Source: Marinomonas piezotolerans
GTDB taxonomy: Bacteria; Pseudomonadota; Gammaproteobacteria; Pseudomonadales; Marinomonadaceae
DNA length: 64,000 nucleotides
Direction: 5' to 3'
Assembly (NCBI RefSeq): GCF_003362755.1
Contig: NZ_QKRA01000007.1
Location: forward strand, 1-64,000
The translations under genes and the position numbers were made by a program. Of the stretch, positions 8,934-18,612 are shown piece by piece (position 1 is the first letter of the stretch; each line of letters starts with the position of its first letter). A model generated the notes under the pieces. It did not search any database. It saw only the letters and a list, made by a program, of their open reading frames with translations, and had not been told where the DNA came from.

Positions 8934-9464
8934 ATGCAGAAAATGGTTGTCACACAGCGTGAGTGTCCGGCTCGACGTGTTCCAAGTGGTGACGCGACGA
9001 CTATTCCCGAGGGGCAGTTTATTACCATTAATCAGGCATTGGGTGGAAACTATACCGTTACCTACCAAGGTAATATGCTACGAATTGATGGAATGGACGC
9101 CGATGCGATTGGTCAAGAGCCAGAGCACTTAACCTTTGAGGATGACGGCAGCGGTGAGGTGGTGGAAGATCAAGTTTGGAAGGCGCTCAATAGCGTGTTC
9201 GACCCTGAAATTCCTATTAGCTTAGTGTCACTTGGTTTGATTTACAGTGTTTCCATAGATCAGACTAAGAAAAGCGTTGATATCAAGATGACATTAACTG
9301 CGCCAGGTTGCGGTATGGGACCTGTATTGGTGGGAGATGTTAAATACCGTGTAGCCAAGGTTCCCAATGTTAAAGGTGTTAACGTCGAGCTAGTATTTGA
9401 CCCGCCTTGGTCGCGTGAGATGATGAGTGAAGAGGCTCAACTTGAGGCTGGCCTATTTTTTTAA
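8934..9464 (+). CDS. sufT: SufT, MIP18/DUF59-family Fe-S maturation factor
   Basis: A 176-residue protein. Residues about 1-65 form an N-terminal extension with the segment ITINQALGGNYTVTYQGNML typical of the SufT family; residues about 75-165 are the MIP18 (DUF59) domain, with VFDPEIPISLVSLGLIYSV and the cysteine-bearing loop LTAPGCGMGPVL. SufT helps mature Fe-S proteins under high demand in other bacteria. It starts three bases after sufA. No strong ribosome binding site is seen, so translation may be coupled to sufA. A terminator follows it. Confidence 0.92.
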   Translation: MQKMVVTQRECPARRVPSGDATTIPEGQFITINQALGGNYTVTYQGNMLRIDGMDADAIGQEPEHLTFEDDGSGEVVEDQVWKALNSVFDPEIPISLVSLGLIYSVSIDQTKKSVDIKMTLTAPGCGMGPVLVGDVKYRVAKVPNVKGVNVELVFDPPWSREMMSEEAQLEAGLFF

Positions 9465-9499
9465 TAAGCACCGTTATGTTTAAAATTTAATACAATATT

Positions 9500-9535
9500 A
9501 AACGGCTAACGCGTACACGTTGGCCGTTTCTTTTT
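9500..9535 (+). terminator. Terminator between sufT and sufE
   Basis: AAACGGC pairs with GCCGTTT (with an inner AACG/CGTT helix and one mismatch) and is followed by CTTTTT. It ends only about 28 bp before the sufE start, so sufE and iscS either depend on read-through or have a promoter that overlaps this hairpin. Confidence 0.75.
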
Positions 9536-9562
9536 AAAGTTTTGCGGACTAAGTGAGGACCT

Positions 9563-9988
9563 ATGTCGTTACCGACAACAGAAGATATTATCGATGACAT
9601 TTCATTTTTTGATGATTGGGAAGAGCGATATAAGTACATAATCGATTTGGGTAAATCTTTACCGGAATTTGACGATGCGTGGCACACTCAAGAGCGCTTA
9701 GTTAAAGGTTGTCAAAGCAATGTGTGGATTCAGCCTAGTAATGAGCAAGATGACGTGAAAGGTGAGGTTTTAGTGTTCGCAGTGGATAGCGACGCTGTTA
9801 TTGTTCGAGGTTTACTTGGGCTTGTGTTAGCCGCTTATAATCGTAAAACACCTCAAGAAATTCTGGCATTTGATATTGACGCGTACTTTGCGGAACTAGA
9901 TTTAGAAAGTCATTTAAGTCCGACACGTGGTAATGGTCTTCGCTCCATTGTAGGGCGGATTCAAGCTATTGCACACGCCTCTGCGTAA
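9563..9988 (+). CDS. sufE: SufE, sulfur-transfer partner of SufS
   Basis: A 141-residue SufE. It accepts persulfide sulfur from SufS and stimulates the desulfurase. The acceptor cysteine is in [12 protein letters not shown], the conserved loop, and the [19 protein letters not shown] segment is the usual helix of the family. GAGGAC lies before the ATG. It stands after a terminator and immediately before an IscS-like gene (16 bp), not within sufBCDS. Confidence 0.95.
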   Translation: MSLPTTEDIIDDISFFDDWEERYKYIIDLGKSLPEFDDAWHTQERLVKGCQSNVWIQPSNEQDDVKGEVLVFAVDSDAVIVRGLLGLVLAAYNRKTPQEILAFDIDAYFAELDLESHLSPTRGNGLRSIVGRIQAIAHASA

Positions 9989-10004
9989 TTTATCGGAGAA
10001 ATGT

Positions 10005-11156
10005 ATGCAAACCCCTATCTATTTGGATAATTCCGCAACGACACCTGTAGACCCACGTGTTGCAGATAAAATGATGGCTTGTTTAACGTTAGATGGAAAT
10101 TTCGGTAACCCTGCCTCTCGCTCGCATATCTATGGATGGCGTGCAGAAGAAGCTGTGGAAGAAGCTCGGCTACAGGTAGCGGATCTGATAGGTGCCGATG
10201 CTAGGGAAATCGTATGGACTTCAGGTGCTACTGAAGCAAATAATTTGGCACTCAAAGGCGTCGCATACGCAAATAAAAATAAAGGTCGTCACATCATCAC
10301 TTCGATGATAGAGCACAAGGCTGTTCTTGATCCATGTCGTCAGTTGGAAAACGATGGGTTTGAAGTAACTTATCTAAGGCCTAATGCGCATGGGGAGATT
10401 ACTGTAAAAAGTGTCATTGAAGCGCTACGTGAAGACACTATTTTGGTTTCTTTAATGCACGGAAATAATGAGTTAGGTGTTTTAACGGATATTGCTTCTA
10501 TTGGCCGTGAAACTCGTGCTAAAGGTGTTTATCTCCATGTTGATGCGGCACAAACAACAGGTAAGGTTGATATTAATGTGAAAGACATGAATGTTGATCT
10601 CATGTCACTTACCGCTCACAAAACCTATGGACCGAAAGGGGTCGGTGCGCTGTATGTCAGACGCTCACCAAAGGTAGCTTTAAACGCGCAGATTCATGGA
10701 GGTGGGCATGAGCGGGGCATGCGTTCTGGTACCTTAGCAACTCATCAAATCGTCGGTATGGGCGAGGCATTTGCTATTGCTAAAGCTGAGCTAAAGGAAG
10801 ACGGTGAGCGAATCACCATGTTGCGTAACAAACTATGGAATGGACTGAGCGAAATGTCGGGTGTGCATCTAAATGGAGACTCAGAATCTAGAGTAGCTGG
10901 TGTGCTTAATGTCGGGTTTGATGGCGTTGATGGCGAAATATTGCTTATGTCATTAGCCGATATCGCAGTCTCTAGTGGGTCAGCATGTACCTCTGCGAGC
11001 TTAGAGCCATCTTATGTGCTTCGGGCGATTGGCCTGTCAGATGAGTTGGCTCACGCTTCTCTGCGTTTTTCAGTAGGTCGGTTTACCCAAGAAAATGAGA
11101 TTGAATACGCAGTAGAAACGATCAAAAATGCGATTACTCAGTTGCGTAGTGTGTAA
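10005..11156 (+). CDS. IscS-type class I cysteine desulfurase
   Basis: A 383-residue PLP desulfurase beginning [19 protein letters not shown]. The PLP lysine is in [20 protein letters not shown], and the catalytic cysteine sits in the longer loop [20 protein letters not shown], which marks the class I (IscS/NifS) form. I chose the ATG at 10005 because GGAG at 9995-9998 precedes it and the family start matches; an earlier in-frame ATG at 9969 lies inside sufE. IscS normally supplies the ISC system, tRNA thiolation and other pathways. No iscU, hscA, hscB or fdx is near, so here it may serve tRNA and cofactor sulfur transfer while SufS serves the scaffold. That division is inferred. Confidence 0.93.
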   Translation: MQTPIYLDNSATTPVDPRVADKMMACLTLDGNFGNPASRSHIYGWRAEEAVEEARLQVADLIGADAREIVWTSGATEANNLALKGVAYANKNKGRHIITSMIEHKAVLDPCRQLENDGFEVTYLRPNAHGEITVKSVIEALREDTILVSLMHGNNELGVLTDIASIGRETRAKGVYLHVDAAQTTGKVDINVKDMNVDLMSLTAHKTYGPKGVGALYVRRSPKVALNAQIHGGGHERGMRSGTLATHQIVGMGEAFAIAKAELKEDGERITMLRNKLWNGLSEMSGVHLNGDSESRVAGVLNVGFDGVDGEILLMSLADIAVSSGSACTSASLEPSYVLRAIGLSDELAHASLRFSVGRFTQENEIEYAVETIKNAITQLRSV

Positions 11157-11310
11157 CCGCCGTGGTTTTTTCGTGAAAAGAACCTAAAACATAAAAAATA
11201 CTGCTGTATACATACATTTTTAACCGATTCATGCGTATAATCCACGCGCTAAACTTTTAGATCGGAGTGCCCTGCTGGTACTCCTTTGAAACACATATTT
11301 GGAGATAATC

Positions 11311-11718
11311 ATGGCGTTAGAACGTACTCTATCAATCATTAAGCCAGATGCAGTAGCGAAAAATGTAATTGGTGAAATCTACACTCGTTTTGAGCGTGCA
11401 GGTCTTAAAATTGTTGAAGCAAAAATGATTCAACTTGACGACGAATTGGCCGGTGGTTTCTACGCTGAGCACAAAGAGCGCCCTTTCTACAAAGACCTAG
11501 TAGCCTTCATGACTTCAGGTCCAGTTGTTGTTTCCGTTCTTGAAGGTGAAGGTGCAGTGTTACGTCACCGTGAGCTAATGGGTGCGACAAATCCTAAAGA
11601 AGCGGCTGCTGGTACGTTGCGCGCTGATTACGCTGAGTCTATTGATGCGAACGCAGTTCACGGTTCGGACTCTGTTGAGTCTGCTGCACGTGAAGTGGCT
11701 TACTTTTTTGGTAAGTAA
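11311..11718 (+). CDS. ndk: Nucleoside-diphosphate kinase
   Basis: A 135-residue cytoplasmic enzyme that transfers the gamma-phosphate between nucleoside triphosphates and diphosphates through a phosphohistidine. The start [18 protein letters not shown] and the active-site histidine in [12 protein letters not shown] are both standard. GGAG at 11301-11304 sets the ATG at 11311. A TATAAT hexamer at 11236-11241 could be the -10 of its own promoter. It precedes rlmN as in many gammaproteobacteria. Confidence 0.97.
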   Translation: MALERTLSIIKPDAVAKNVIGEIYTRFERAGLKIVEAKMIQLDDELAGGFYAEHKERPFYKDLVAFMTSGPVVVSVLEGEGAVLRHRELMGATNPKEAAAGTLRADYAESIDANAVHGSDSVESAAREVAYFFGK

Positions 11719-11795
11719 TTGATTTTTAAACCTCTGTTTCTTTCTTGAGAAATACGGTTTAAGGAAAGCGGGTATGGGCCCGTTTTCCTGCAGAG

Positions 11796-11832
11796 GCTTC
11801 TGAAAAGATTCATGCTTTTCAGAAGCTTTTTT
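11796..11832 (+). terminator. Intrinsic terminator after ndk
   Basis: GCTTCTGAAAAG pairs perfectly with CTTTTCAGAAGC around a seven-base loop, followed by six T residues. A weaker hairpin (GGAAAGCGGG with CCCGTTTTCC) lies just upstream at 11763-11788. Confidence 0.9.
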
Positions 11833-11861
11833 GTCTACACTTAACGCTTTAATGCGAATGA

Positions 11862-12986
11862 ATGGTTCTTATGACTGATACCCAAAAAACTAACTTACTT
11901 GGTCTTTCACCAGAAAAGCTTGTCGCTTTTTTTGAGTCGATTGGCGAGAAGAAATTTCGTGCAACTCAGGTGATGAAGTGGATTCATCAAAAGGGCGCTG
12001 AGTCCTTTGACGAAATGACGGATGTGAGTAAAAAGTTACGTGCAAAATTAGAGGGTATCTGCGAAATTCGTGCGCCAGAAATCGTGACGCAAAACATCTC
12101 AACAGATGGCACTCGAAAATGGATTATTCGTACCGAAGGTGGTAACAACAACTGTGTTGAAGCAGTACTTATTCCAGATGGAGATCGTGCCACGCTTTGT
12201 GTGTCATCCCAGGTAGGATGTTCTCTTGATTGTAGTTTCTGTTCGACAGGTAAACAGGGGTTCAATCGTAATCTCACCGCAGCTGAAATTATAGGCCAAG
12301 TTTGGATAGCGATTAAGTCCTTTGGACCCATGGACCCAAATGGGCCTCGTCGGGTGACAAATGTTGTCATGATGGGAATGGGAGAGCCATTGATGAACTT
12401 CGAGCCAGTGGTTGATGCCATGACGTTGATGATGCATGACAATGCATATGGTTTGTCCAAGCGACGTGTCACCTTGAGTACGTCAGGTGTTGTGCCGCGT
12501 ATCTATGACTTGGTGAAGCGGACAGATGTTTCTTTGGCAGTCTCCTTGCATGCACCAAACAACGAGTTACGGAACGAGTTGGTTCCGATCAACAAGAAGT
12601 ATCCAATCGAAGAGTTGCTGGCAGCGTGTCAGCATTATCTAGACAATCTGCCAGATAAACGTCATATCACTATCGAGTATACAGTGATGGCTGGAGTGAA
12701 CGATCAGGAAGAGCACGCACGTCAATTGTCGAAACTGTTAGAGAATTTAGAGTGCAAGATCAATTTAATCCCATTTAACCCATTCCCGCATTCTGGTTAC
12801 GACAAACCATCTAACAATCAAACGCGACGTTTCCAGAAAATACTGGCTGATGATGGTTATACAGTGACAGTGCGTACAACACGAGGTGACGATATTGATG
12901 CTGCGTGTGGTCAATTAGTTGGTGATTTCATGGATAAGACCAGACGATCACAAAAATATATAGAGCTACGACAAGTGGCAGAGTAG
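11862..12986 (+). CDS. rlmN: RlmN, dual-specificity rRNA/tRNA adenine-C2 methyltransferase
   Basis: A 374-residue radical SAM enzyme that methylates A2503 of 23S rRNA and A37 of some tRNAs. The cluster motif is C-x3-C-x2-C in [11 protein letters not shown], the SAM-binding segment is [10 protein letters not shown], and the methyl-carrying cysteine is in [13 protein letters not shown] near the C-terminus. Two starts are possible (11862 and 11871, the latter beginning [12 protein letters not shown]); neither has a clear binding site. Gene order matches the common ndk-rlmN-rodZ-ispG cluster, except that pilF is absent. Confidence 0.96.
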   Translation: MVLMTDTQKTNLLGLSPEKLVAFFESIGEKKFRATQVMKWIHQKGAESFDEMTDVSKKLRAKLEGICEIRAPEIVTQNISTDGTRKWIIRTEGGNNNCVEAVLIPDGDRATLCVSSQVGCSLDCSFCSTGKQGFNRNLTAAEIIGQVWIAIKSFGPMDPNGPRRVTNVVMMGMGEPLMNFEPVVDAMTLMMHDNAYGLSKRRVTLSTSGVVPRIYDLVKRTDVSLAVSLHAPNNELRNELVPINKKYPIEELLAACQHYLDNLPDKRHITIEYTVMAGVNDQEEHARQLSKLLENLECKINLIPFNPFPHSGYDKPSNNQTRRFQKILADDGYTVTVRTTRGDDIDAACGQLVGDFMDKTRRSQKYIELRQVAE

Positions 12987-13299
12987 TAAAGAGTGGCATA
13001 AACTGTCCGACTCTTGGCTCTATTTGTCAGTAAAATGTCAAATTGTCTTAGAAACCTGTGCTTGATAGAAAAGATTTTAGTCAATTTACTGCGTTAGGTT
13101 TGATGGTAGAGCACAATCTTGATTTAATAAGAAACTATTCACAGAACGCGTGTTTATATCAACATTTCAGGCGCATTTTCGTCCTTCTATAGGGCATGAG
13201 ACTGTTGAACTTGTCTGTCGTCGCGATCCATTGCACGAAACTGACCATACATTTTAGCAGCTCGACGCTTCTGTAAGCCTGCTACACCAAGGTAACATC
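12987..13299. other. Intergenic region between rlmN and rodZ
   Basis: About 313 bp without a credible gene. In pseudomonads and relatives pilF/pilW usually sits here; no remnant of its TPR coding sequence is evident. I could not identify a clear promoter or terminator. Confidence 0.5.
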
Positions 13300-14286
13300 A
13301 TGACAACTGAATTTGAGATGGCTAACGCTCCTGAGCAGGATAACCAAGCGACGGACATAGGTCGCTTACTGAAAGCCAAACGTCTATCTCTTAATTTAGA
13401 TGAGAGACAGGCTGCGACACAACTAAAAATATCATTGGAAAAAGTGTTTGCGTTAGAAGAGAACAACTATGAACGCTTTACCTCCACTACTTTCGTGCGT
13501 GGCTATATTAAAAGTTATTGCAGAATTCTTGATCTAGACCACCGTCCAATCTTGAGCGCATTTGACGTTCAACAATCTAATAAAGAATCAAATATTCGCC
13601 CCGTTGATAGTGTTGGTAAACAAACGTCTGCGAAAGATCCAATTGTCTATATTGTGTCAGGTGTCGTGGCCGCGATTGTAATTTTTATTGCATTTTGGTG
13701 GCCAGCGTATGAGCAACAAGATACTCAGTCTTCATCTAACACTGTTTCAGAACAATCTAGTTTGTCCTCCCAAGAATCGAGTCCTGAGCAAGAGCCACAA
13801 ATTGAAGATCAGGATGCTAGAGATAATGTGGGGGCTGTAGATAATGAGCTTTTGGCTATTGATGATTCGATTACGCCTGACGAACTTGTCCTACCTGAAT
13901 CGCCCAATGATGACGTCGTGGTGACAGGCTTATCTGCAGAGACTATTGCGTTGCTCGAAGATGCTGGAGTCGATCCGCAGGAAGTGGTCAATGCTACTCG
14001 AGAGCCAGAGCCGCAGCCCGAAGAAGTCGAAACAGTTCCGTTATACAAAAACGATATTGAAATACAGTTTAGTGCAGATTGTTGGACCGAAGTCCGAGAT
14101 AGCACTGGAAAGATTCTATTTTCTGGTGTCAAGTCCTCCGGCAGTACTTTAGAACTTAATGGGGAAGCCCCATATCAAGTAGTGCTTGGCTACTCCCGAG
14201 GAGTAGAAAAGTTTATATACAAAGGTGAGTCGTTCGACTTTTCTTCACATGTACGAAAAGATCTAGCTCGGTTCGAGCTTGAGTAG
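13300..14286 (+). CDS. rodZ: RodZ, cytoskeletal membrane protein
   Basis: A 328-residue bitopic protein. Residues about 18-85 are the cytoplasmic helix-turn-helix domain (GRLLKAKRLSLNLDERQAAT, then FVRGYIKSYCRILDLD), which contacts MreB. A transmembrane segment covers about 114-136. The middle (about 137-250) is acidic, rich in S/E/Q/P and probably disordered in the periplasm. The C-terminus (about 250-328) is the DUF4115 domain, with SADCWTEVRDSTGKILFSG. RodZ links the MreB filament to the elongasome. It is the first gene of a run rodZ-ispG-hisS-yfgM-bamB with gaps under 12 bp. Confidence 0.93.
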   Translation: MTTEFEMANAPEQDNQATDIGRLLKAKRLSLNLDERQAATQLKISLEKVFALEENNYERFTSTTFVRGYIKSYCRILDLDHRPILSAFDVQQSNKESNIRPVDSVGKQTSAKDPIVYIVSGVVAAIVIFIAFWWPAYEQQDTQSSSNTVSEQSSLSSQESSPEQEPQIEDQDARDNVGAVDNELLAIDDSITPDELVLPESPNDDVVVTGLSAETIALLEDAGVDPQEVVNATREPEPQPEEVETVPLYKNDIEIQFSADCWTEVRDSTGKILFSGVKSSGSTLELNGEAPYQVVLGYSRGVEKFIYKGESFDFSSHVRKDLARFELE

Positions 14287-14295
14287 AGACAAATA

Positions 14296-15408
14296 ATGCA
14301 TTTTGAATCTCCTATCAAACGTCGCCAATCGCGTCAAATAATGGTTGGCAATGTCCCCGTTGGTGGCGGTGCGCCAATCAGCGTACAAAGCATGACAAAT
14401 ACTGAGACTTGTGATGTAGACGCGACGGTCTCGCAAATTTTAGCTATTCAAGACGCAGGTGCCGATATTGTTCGCGTTTCTGTGCCTTCTATGGACGCTG
14501 CTGAAGCATTTCGATCGATTCGTGAGCGAGTAGATATTCCATTGGTGGCAGATATCCACTTTGATTATAAAATAGCATTAAAAGTTGCTGAATACGGCGT
14601 GGACTGTCTGCGAATTAATCCCGGCAATATCGGTAACAAAGATCGTGTCCGATCGGTGGTAGATTGTGCCCGCGATAAGAATATTCCGATTCGTATTGGC
14701 GTCAATGCGGGCTCTTTAGAGAAAGATTTACAGAAGAAATACGGTGAACCAACGCCCGATGCATTGGTTGAATCGGCATTTAGGCAAATTGAATATTTTG
14801 ATGAGTTAGACTTTCAAGAATTTAAATTGAGTCTCAAGGCGTCTGATATTTTTATGACTGTCGATGCCTATCGTAAGATTGCCAGTCAAATCGATAATCC
14901 CCTGCATCTTGGCATTACTGAAGCGGGTGGATTGCGCTCTGGCACGGTGAAGTCTTCCATTGGTTTAGGATTGCTTCTGATGGATGGCATTGGGGATACA
15001 TTACGAGTATCACTAGCGGCTGACCCTGTACAAGAAGTGAAGGTTGGCTGGGACATGTTACGCAGTTTGAAGCTTCGTAACCGAGGTATTAACTTTATTG
15101 CTTGCCCAAGTTGTTCGCGACAGAACTTTGATGTCATAAAAACTATGAACGAGCTCGAAGAGCGGCTGGATGACATTAAAGTATCAATGGATGTTGCGGT
15201 CATAGGGTGTGTGGTGAATGGACCAGGGGAAGCGAAAGAGGCGGACCTAGGACTGGCTGGCGGAACTCCTAATAACCTAATTTATTTAGACGGCAAACCA
15301 AATACCAAAGTTAAGAATGAGACCTTAGTTGAAGATCTAGAACGTATGATTCGGGATAAGGCTGAGGCTAAAGAGAAAGAAGAAGCAAATTTGATCGCTA
15401 AGTCATAA
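14296..15408 (+). CDS. ispG: IspG, 4-hydroxy-3-methylbut-2-enyl diphosphate synthase
   Basis: A 370-residue enzyme of the MEP isoprenoid pathway that converts methylerythritol cyclodiphosphate to HMBPP with a [4Fe-4S] cluster. The short bacterial form is seen: an N-terminal TIM barrel ([20 protein letters not shown]) and a C-terminal cluster domain with [15 protein letters not shown] and [19 protein letters not shown] carrying the ligand cysteines. As a Fe-S enzyme it depends on the suf locus upstream. It starts nine bases after rodZ. Confidence 0.97.
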   Translation: MHFESPIKRRQSRQIMVGNVPVGGGAPISVQSMTNTETCDVDATVSQILAIQDAGADIVRVSVPSMDAAEAFRSIRERVDIPLVADIHFDYKIALKVAEYGVDCLRINPGNIGNKDRVRSVVDCARDKNIPIRIGVNAGSLEKDLQKKYGEPTPDALVESAFRQIEYFDELDFQEFKLSLKASDIFMTVDAYRKIASQIDNPLHLGITEAGGLRSGTVKSSIGLGLLLMDGIGDTLRVSLAADPVQEVKVGWDMLRSLKLRNRGINFIACPSCSRQNFDVIKTMNELEERLDDIKVSMDVAVIGCVVNGPGEAKEADLGLAGGTPNNLIYLDGKPNTKVKNETLVEDLERMIRDKAEAKEKEEANLIAKS

Positions 15409-15418
15409 GGGCATAAGA

Positions 15419-16717
15419 GTGGGTCGCAAATTACAAGCTATTCGTGGAATGAATGACATTCTGCCAGGCCAATCATCAGTTTGGCAGTATTTAGAAAAAA
15501 CCGTAGCAGAAGTGGTAAATAGCTACGGTTATCAGCAAATCCGTTTTCCGATTGTGGAACACACGGAGTTATTTAAACGCGGTGTTGGTGAGACGACGGA
15601 CATTGTCGAAAAAGAAATGTATACCTTTGATGATCGTAATGGTGAGTCGTTAACATTGCGTCCAGAGGGAACCGCTAGCTGTGTTCGCGCAGCGGATCAA
15701 GCAGGATTACTTTTTAACCAAACACAGCGTTTGTGGTATGTCGGCCCTATGTTCCGATATGAACGCCCTCAAAAAGGCCGCTATCGTCAGTTTCATCAAA
15801 TTGGTGTGGAGTCTTTTGGAATGGCCACGCCAGACATAGACGCTGAACTGATTATATTATCAGCACGTTTGTGGAAGAAACTGGGCTTGTTACAGCATGT
15901 AGAGCTCCAGTTGAATACGATTGGTGTGGCGTCTGCTCGAGAAGCATTTAAAGCGGCCCTCGTTGAGTATTTGTCAGACTTTAAAGATCAGTTAGATGAA
16001 GATAGCCGGCGTCGTCTTGTAACGAATCCGCTGCGTATACTTGATTCGAAAGACCAAAGTACACAATCCGTACTGGCAAATGCCCCAAGTTTAGAAGACT
16101 TTATTGATGAAGAGTCTCAAACTCATTTTGAACGCTTAAAAGCGATCCTAGATGCTAATGACGTGCCGTATGTTATTAACCGTAACCTTGTTAGGGGATT
16201 GGATTATTATGGCAAGACGGTGTTTGAATGGGTGACAACACACTTAGGCGCTCAGGCGACCGTTTGTGCAGGTGGTCGTTATGACGGGCTGGTGGAGCAA
16301 TTGGGGGGGCGAACAACCCCAGCAGTTGGTTTTGCTATGGGGATAGAGCGATTAGTGTTGTTGCTTGAAACACTCGATCTTGTTCCTGAATCTGCAAAAG
16401 ACGCAACCGATGTATTTGTTGTTAGTTTAGGGGATGCGGCGGAACTGAAATCATTTGTGGTTGCCGAACAGTTACGTGACATGAATATTGGTTGGAGCGT
16501 TCTACGTCAATGCGGCGGTGGCAGCTTTAAAAAGCAAATGAAGAAAGCGGATAACTCCGGTGCACGTTTCACATTAATTATTGGTGAAGACGAAGTTGCA
16601 ACCGGCGTTTGCCAAGTAAAAGATATGCAAACAGGTGAGCAGGAAAGCTGCGGTCTACAAGAAATTGCAAGCTATCTACAAGCAAAATTTGATGAGAACT
16701 TAGGCCTAAACTTATAA
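15419..16717 (+). CDS. hisS: Histidyl-tRNA synthetase
   Basis: A 432-residue class II synthetase. Motif 2 appears in [21 protein letters not shown], the histidine-binding signatures are [15 protein letters not shown] and [14 protein letters not shown], motif 3 is [13 protein letters not shown], and an anticodon-binding domain occupies about the last 100 residues. The start is GTG at 15419, giving [17 protein letters not shown], the standard family start. It follows ispG after ten bases, which is a widely conserved pairing. Confidence 0.97.
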   Translation: MGRKLQAIRGMNDILPGQSSVWQYLEKTVAEVVNSYGYQQIRFPIVEHTELFKRGVGETTDIVEKEMYTFDDRNGESLTLRPEGTASCVRAADQAGLLFNQTQRLWYVGPMFRYERPQKGRYRQFHQIGVESFGMATPDIDAELIILSARLWKKLGLLQHVELQLNTIGVASAREAFKAALVEYLSDFKDQLDEDSRRRLVTNPLRILDSKDQSTQSVLANAPSLEDFIDEESQTHFERLKAILDANDVPYVINRNLVRGLDYYGKTVFEWVTTHLGAQATVCAGGRYDGLVEQLGGRTTPAVGFAMGIERLVLLLETLDLVPESAKDATDVFVVSLGDAAELKSFVVAEQLRDMNIGWSVLRQCGGGSFKKQMKKADNSGARFTLIIGEDEVATGVCQVKDMQTGEQESCGLQEIASYLQAKFDENLGLNL

Positions 16718-16738
16718 GTGGGCAAAGAGGAAGACAAC

Positions 16739-17380
16739 GTGTCCGAATTAAAAACTGAAGAAGAACAAATTGAAGCGTTTAAAGCTTGGTGGAAGAAAAA
16801 CGGTACGGCACTAATCTTGGCTGTGGCAGTCGGTGTTGGCGGTTATTTTGGTTGGCAAGCATGGCAAACAAGTCAAGCAAACCATTTAGCTGAAGCCTCT
16901 TCAATGTATCAAAACCTAACGGAAGCTGCGCTAGACCTTAGCAAAGAAGAGAATCAAAAAACTGTGCGATTCGTAGCTCAACAACTAGCAGATGAATATG
17001 ACGACACAGGCTATGCCCTGTTTGGTCAGTTGTTTGTGGCACGTGTTGATGCAGAAGCGGGTGATTACTCTGCTGCTATCACAGCGTTACAAAATGTCTT
17101 AGAAAAATCAGATGATCTTTCGTTTGATGCGATTGCAAAGATTCGAATCGCACGGTTACAAGCGGAGCAAAAACAATACAGTAAAGCGATGGCATCGTTG
17201 GACAGTGTGACCCAAGACGATTTTGCAGGCCAGGTAAGTGAGCTTAGAGGTGACATTTTATTAGCTCAAGGTAAGAGAGACGAAGCGCGTGAAGCCTATG
17301 AAGCAGCAGTTTCGGCGATGGGGGCGAATACAAAACATCCGTTGCTTGATATTAAACTTAAGGATTTGGTGAAAGGCTAA
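16739..17380 (+). CDS. yfgM: YfgM, inner-membrane ancillary SecYEG-associated TPR protein
   Basis: About 213 residues: a short cytoplasmic tail (SELKTEEEQIEAFKAWWKKN), one transmembrane segment (about 22-42) and a periplasmic TPR-like domain (about 60-210). In E. coli YfgM joins PpiD at SecYEG to hand over exported proteins. I prefer the GTG at 16739, which has AGAGGAAG at 16726-16733 in front; the GTG at 16718 lacks one and would touch the hisS stop. It ends one base before bamB begins. Confidence 0.88.
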   Translation: MSELKTEEEQIEAFKAWWKKNGTALILAVAVGVGGYFGWQAWQTSQANHLAEASSMYQNLTEAALDLSKEENQKTVRFVAQQLADEYDDTGYALFGQLFVARVDAEAGDYSAAITALQNVLEKSDDLSFDAIAKIRIARLQAEQKQYSKAMASLDSVTQDDFAGQVSELRGDILLAQGKRDEAREAYEAAVSAMGANTKHPLLDIKLKDLVKG

Positions 17381-17381
17381 T

Positions 17382-18512
17382 ATGTGGAAGCCATTGATCG
17401 CTGCAGCCATAATGAGTGCTGTATTGTTACAAGGCTGCTCAACTCGTAGCCCGTTACCTGCGCCAGAGCGAATGCAGAATGAAGTGTACTTTGATACGTC
17501 TTGGCGTAGAGGTGTCGATGGTGGTGCAGGAGAGCAGACTGAAACGTATAACATCGTCGCCGAAGACGAGTCTTTGTACTTTGTGACGAACCGTGGCGCG
17601 GCCTACGAATTGGATCAAGAGAAAGGTACTCGTAAGACTTATTTTAAGACTGGTATTGAGCCGAGTTCAGGCATTGCCCGTGAAGGAGACAACGTTTTTT
17701 TTGGTACCTACGATGCCGAAATTGTCGCCTTATCGATGACTGATAAGAGTGTGCTTTGGAAAAAAGCACTGACTTCGGAAGTCCTTTCGGAGCCTGCAGT
17801 AGGTAAAGGATTTGTAGCAGTTCAAACGGGTGATGGTTGGTTAACCGTTGTTGATGCGAACAACGGGGGAACTTTATGGCGCGATAAAGAAGATATCCCC
17901 GCTTTAACTGTACGTGGAACAACCGCTCCAGTGATCCTGGACGATAAAGTGATTGCTGGTTTTGCTAGTGGTAAAGTCAAAGCTTTTAACTTAAGTAATG
18001 GCGAATTGCTATGGGAATACGCAGTTGGGAAGCCGGAAGGGCGATATGAAATTGAGCGACTCACTGATGTAAGTGGTCGTTTAACCGTCAAGAACGGTTT
18101 TGTGTACGCAGTGGCTTATAATGGTACGCTAACGGCAATATCTGTACAGACTGGTCGTCCTGTATGGCAGCGAAACATATCTAGTGCGGTAGGTGTCGCT
18201 ATAAGAGGTGACAAGCTTATTGCTGTGGATCAAGACAGCAATGTGTATGCTCTAAATTCACTGAATGGTTCGACGCTTTGGAGTAATGATCGGTTAGCGG
18301 GACGTGATTTGGCTACTCCTGTATTCTTCCGTGATTATATTGCCGTGTTAGATCGAGGTGGTTGGGTTCACCTTTTAGATCAGACAACAGGGAAAATCGG
18401 CGCGTGGACACTTGCCGATACTCAGAATCCCGCAGGTAGTCGTATGGTGTCGAATGACAAACAATTGTTTATACTTACGCCAACAGCGAAAGTTACTGCA
18501 TTGAGTTACTAA
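17382..18512 (+). CDS. bamB: BamB, outer-membrane assembly lipoprotein
   Basis: A 376-residue lipoprotein. The signal peptide ends in a lipobox (VLLQGC, cysteine at about residue 19). The mature part repeats beta-propeller blades with the PQQ-like pattern, e.g. GTLWRDKEDI, NGELLWEYAVG, TGRPVWQRNI and NGSTLWSNDRL. BamB is a periplasmic subunit of the BAM complex that inserts outer-membrane proteins. It is the last gene of the run beginning at rodZ, and a likely terminator follows. Confidence 0.95.
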   Translation: MWKPLIAAAIMSAVLLQGCSTRSPLPAPERMQNEVYFDTSWRRGVDGGAGEQTETYNIVAEDESLYFVTNRGAAYELDQEKGTRKTYFKTGIEPSSGIAREGDNVFFGTYDAEIVALSMTDKSVLWKKALTSEVLSEPAVGKGFVAVQTGDGWLTVVDANNGGTLWRDKEDIPALTVRGTTAPVILDDKVIAGFASGKVKAFNLSNGELLWEYAVGKPEGRYEIERLTDVSGRLTVKNGFVYAVAYNGTLTAISVQTGRPVWQRNISSAVGVAIRGDKLIAVDQDSNVYALNSLNGSTLWSNDRLAGRDLATPVFFRDYIAVLDRGGWVHLLDQTTGKIGAWTLADTQNPAGSRMVSNDKQLFILTPTAKVTALSY

Positions 18513-18556
18513 GTTAGCTGAATGTATAGAGCGTTTAGCTCGACGCAATTTTTTGA

Positions 18557-18600
18557 AGAGGCTGCTTCCTCAAAGAGGTCGCAGCCGCTTTGTATTTTTA
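18557..18600 (+). terminator. Probable terminator after bamB
   Basis: GGCTGC pairs with GCAGCC, with an inner CCTC-AAA-GAGG helix across a two-by-two internal loop, followed by a T-rich but interrupted tail (CTTTGTATTTTTA). The stop before der would separate the two genes. Confidence 0.55.
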
Positions 18601-18612
18601 TAGGTTGAAAAA

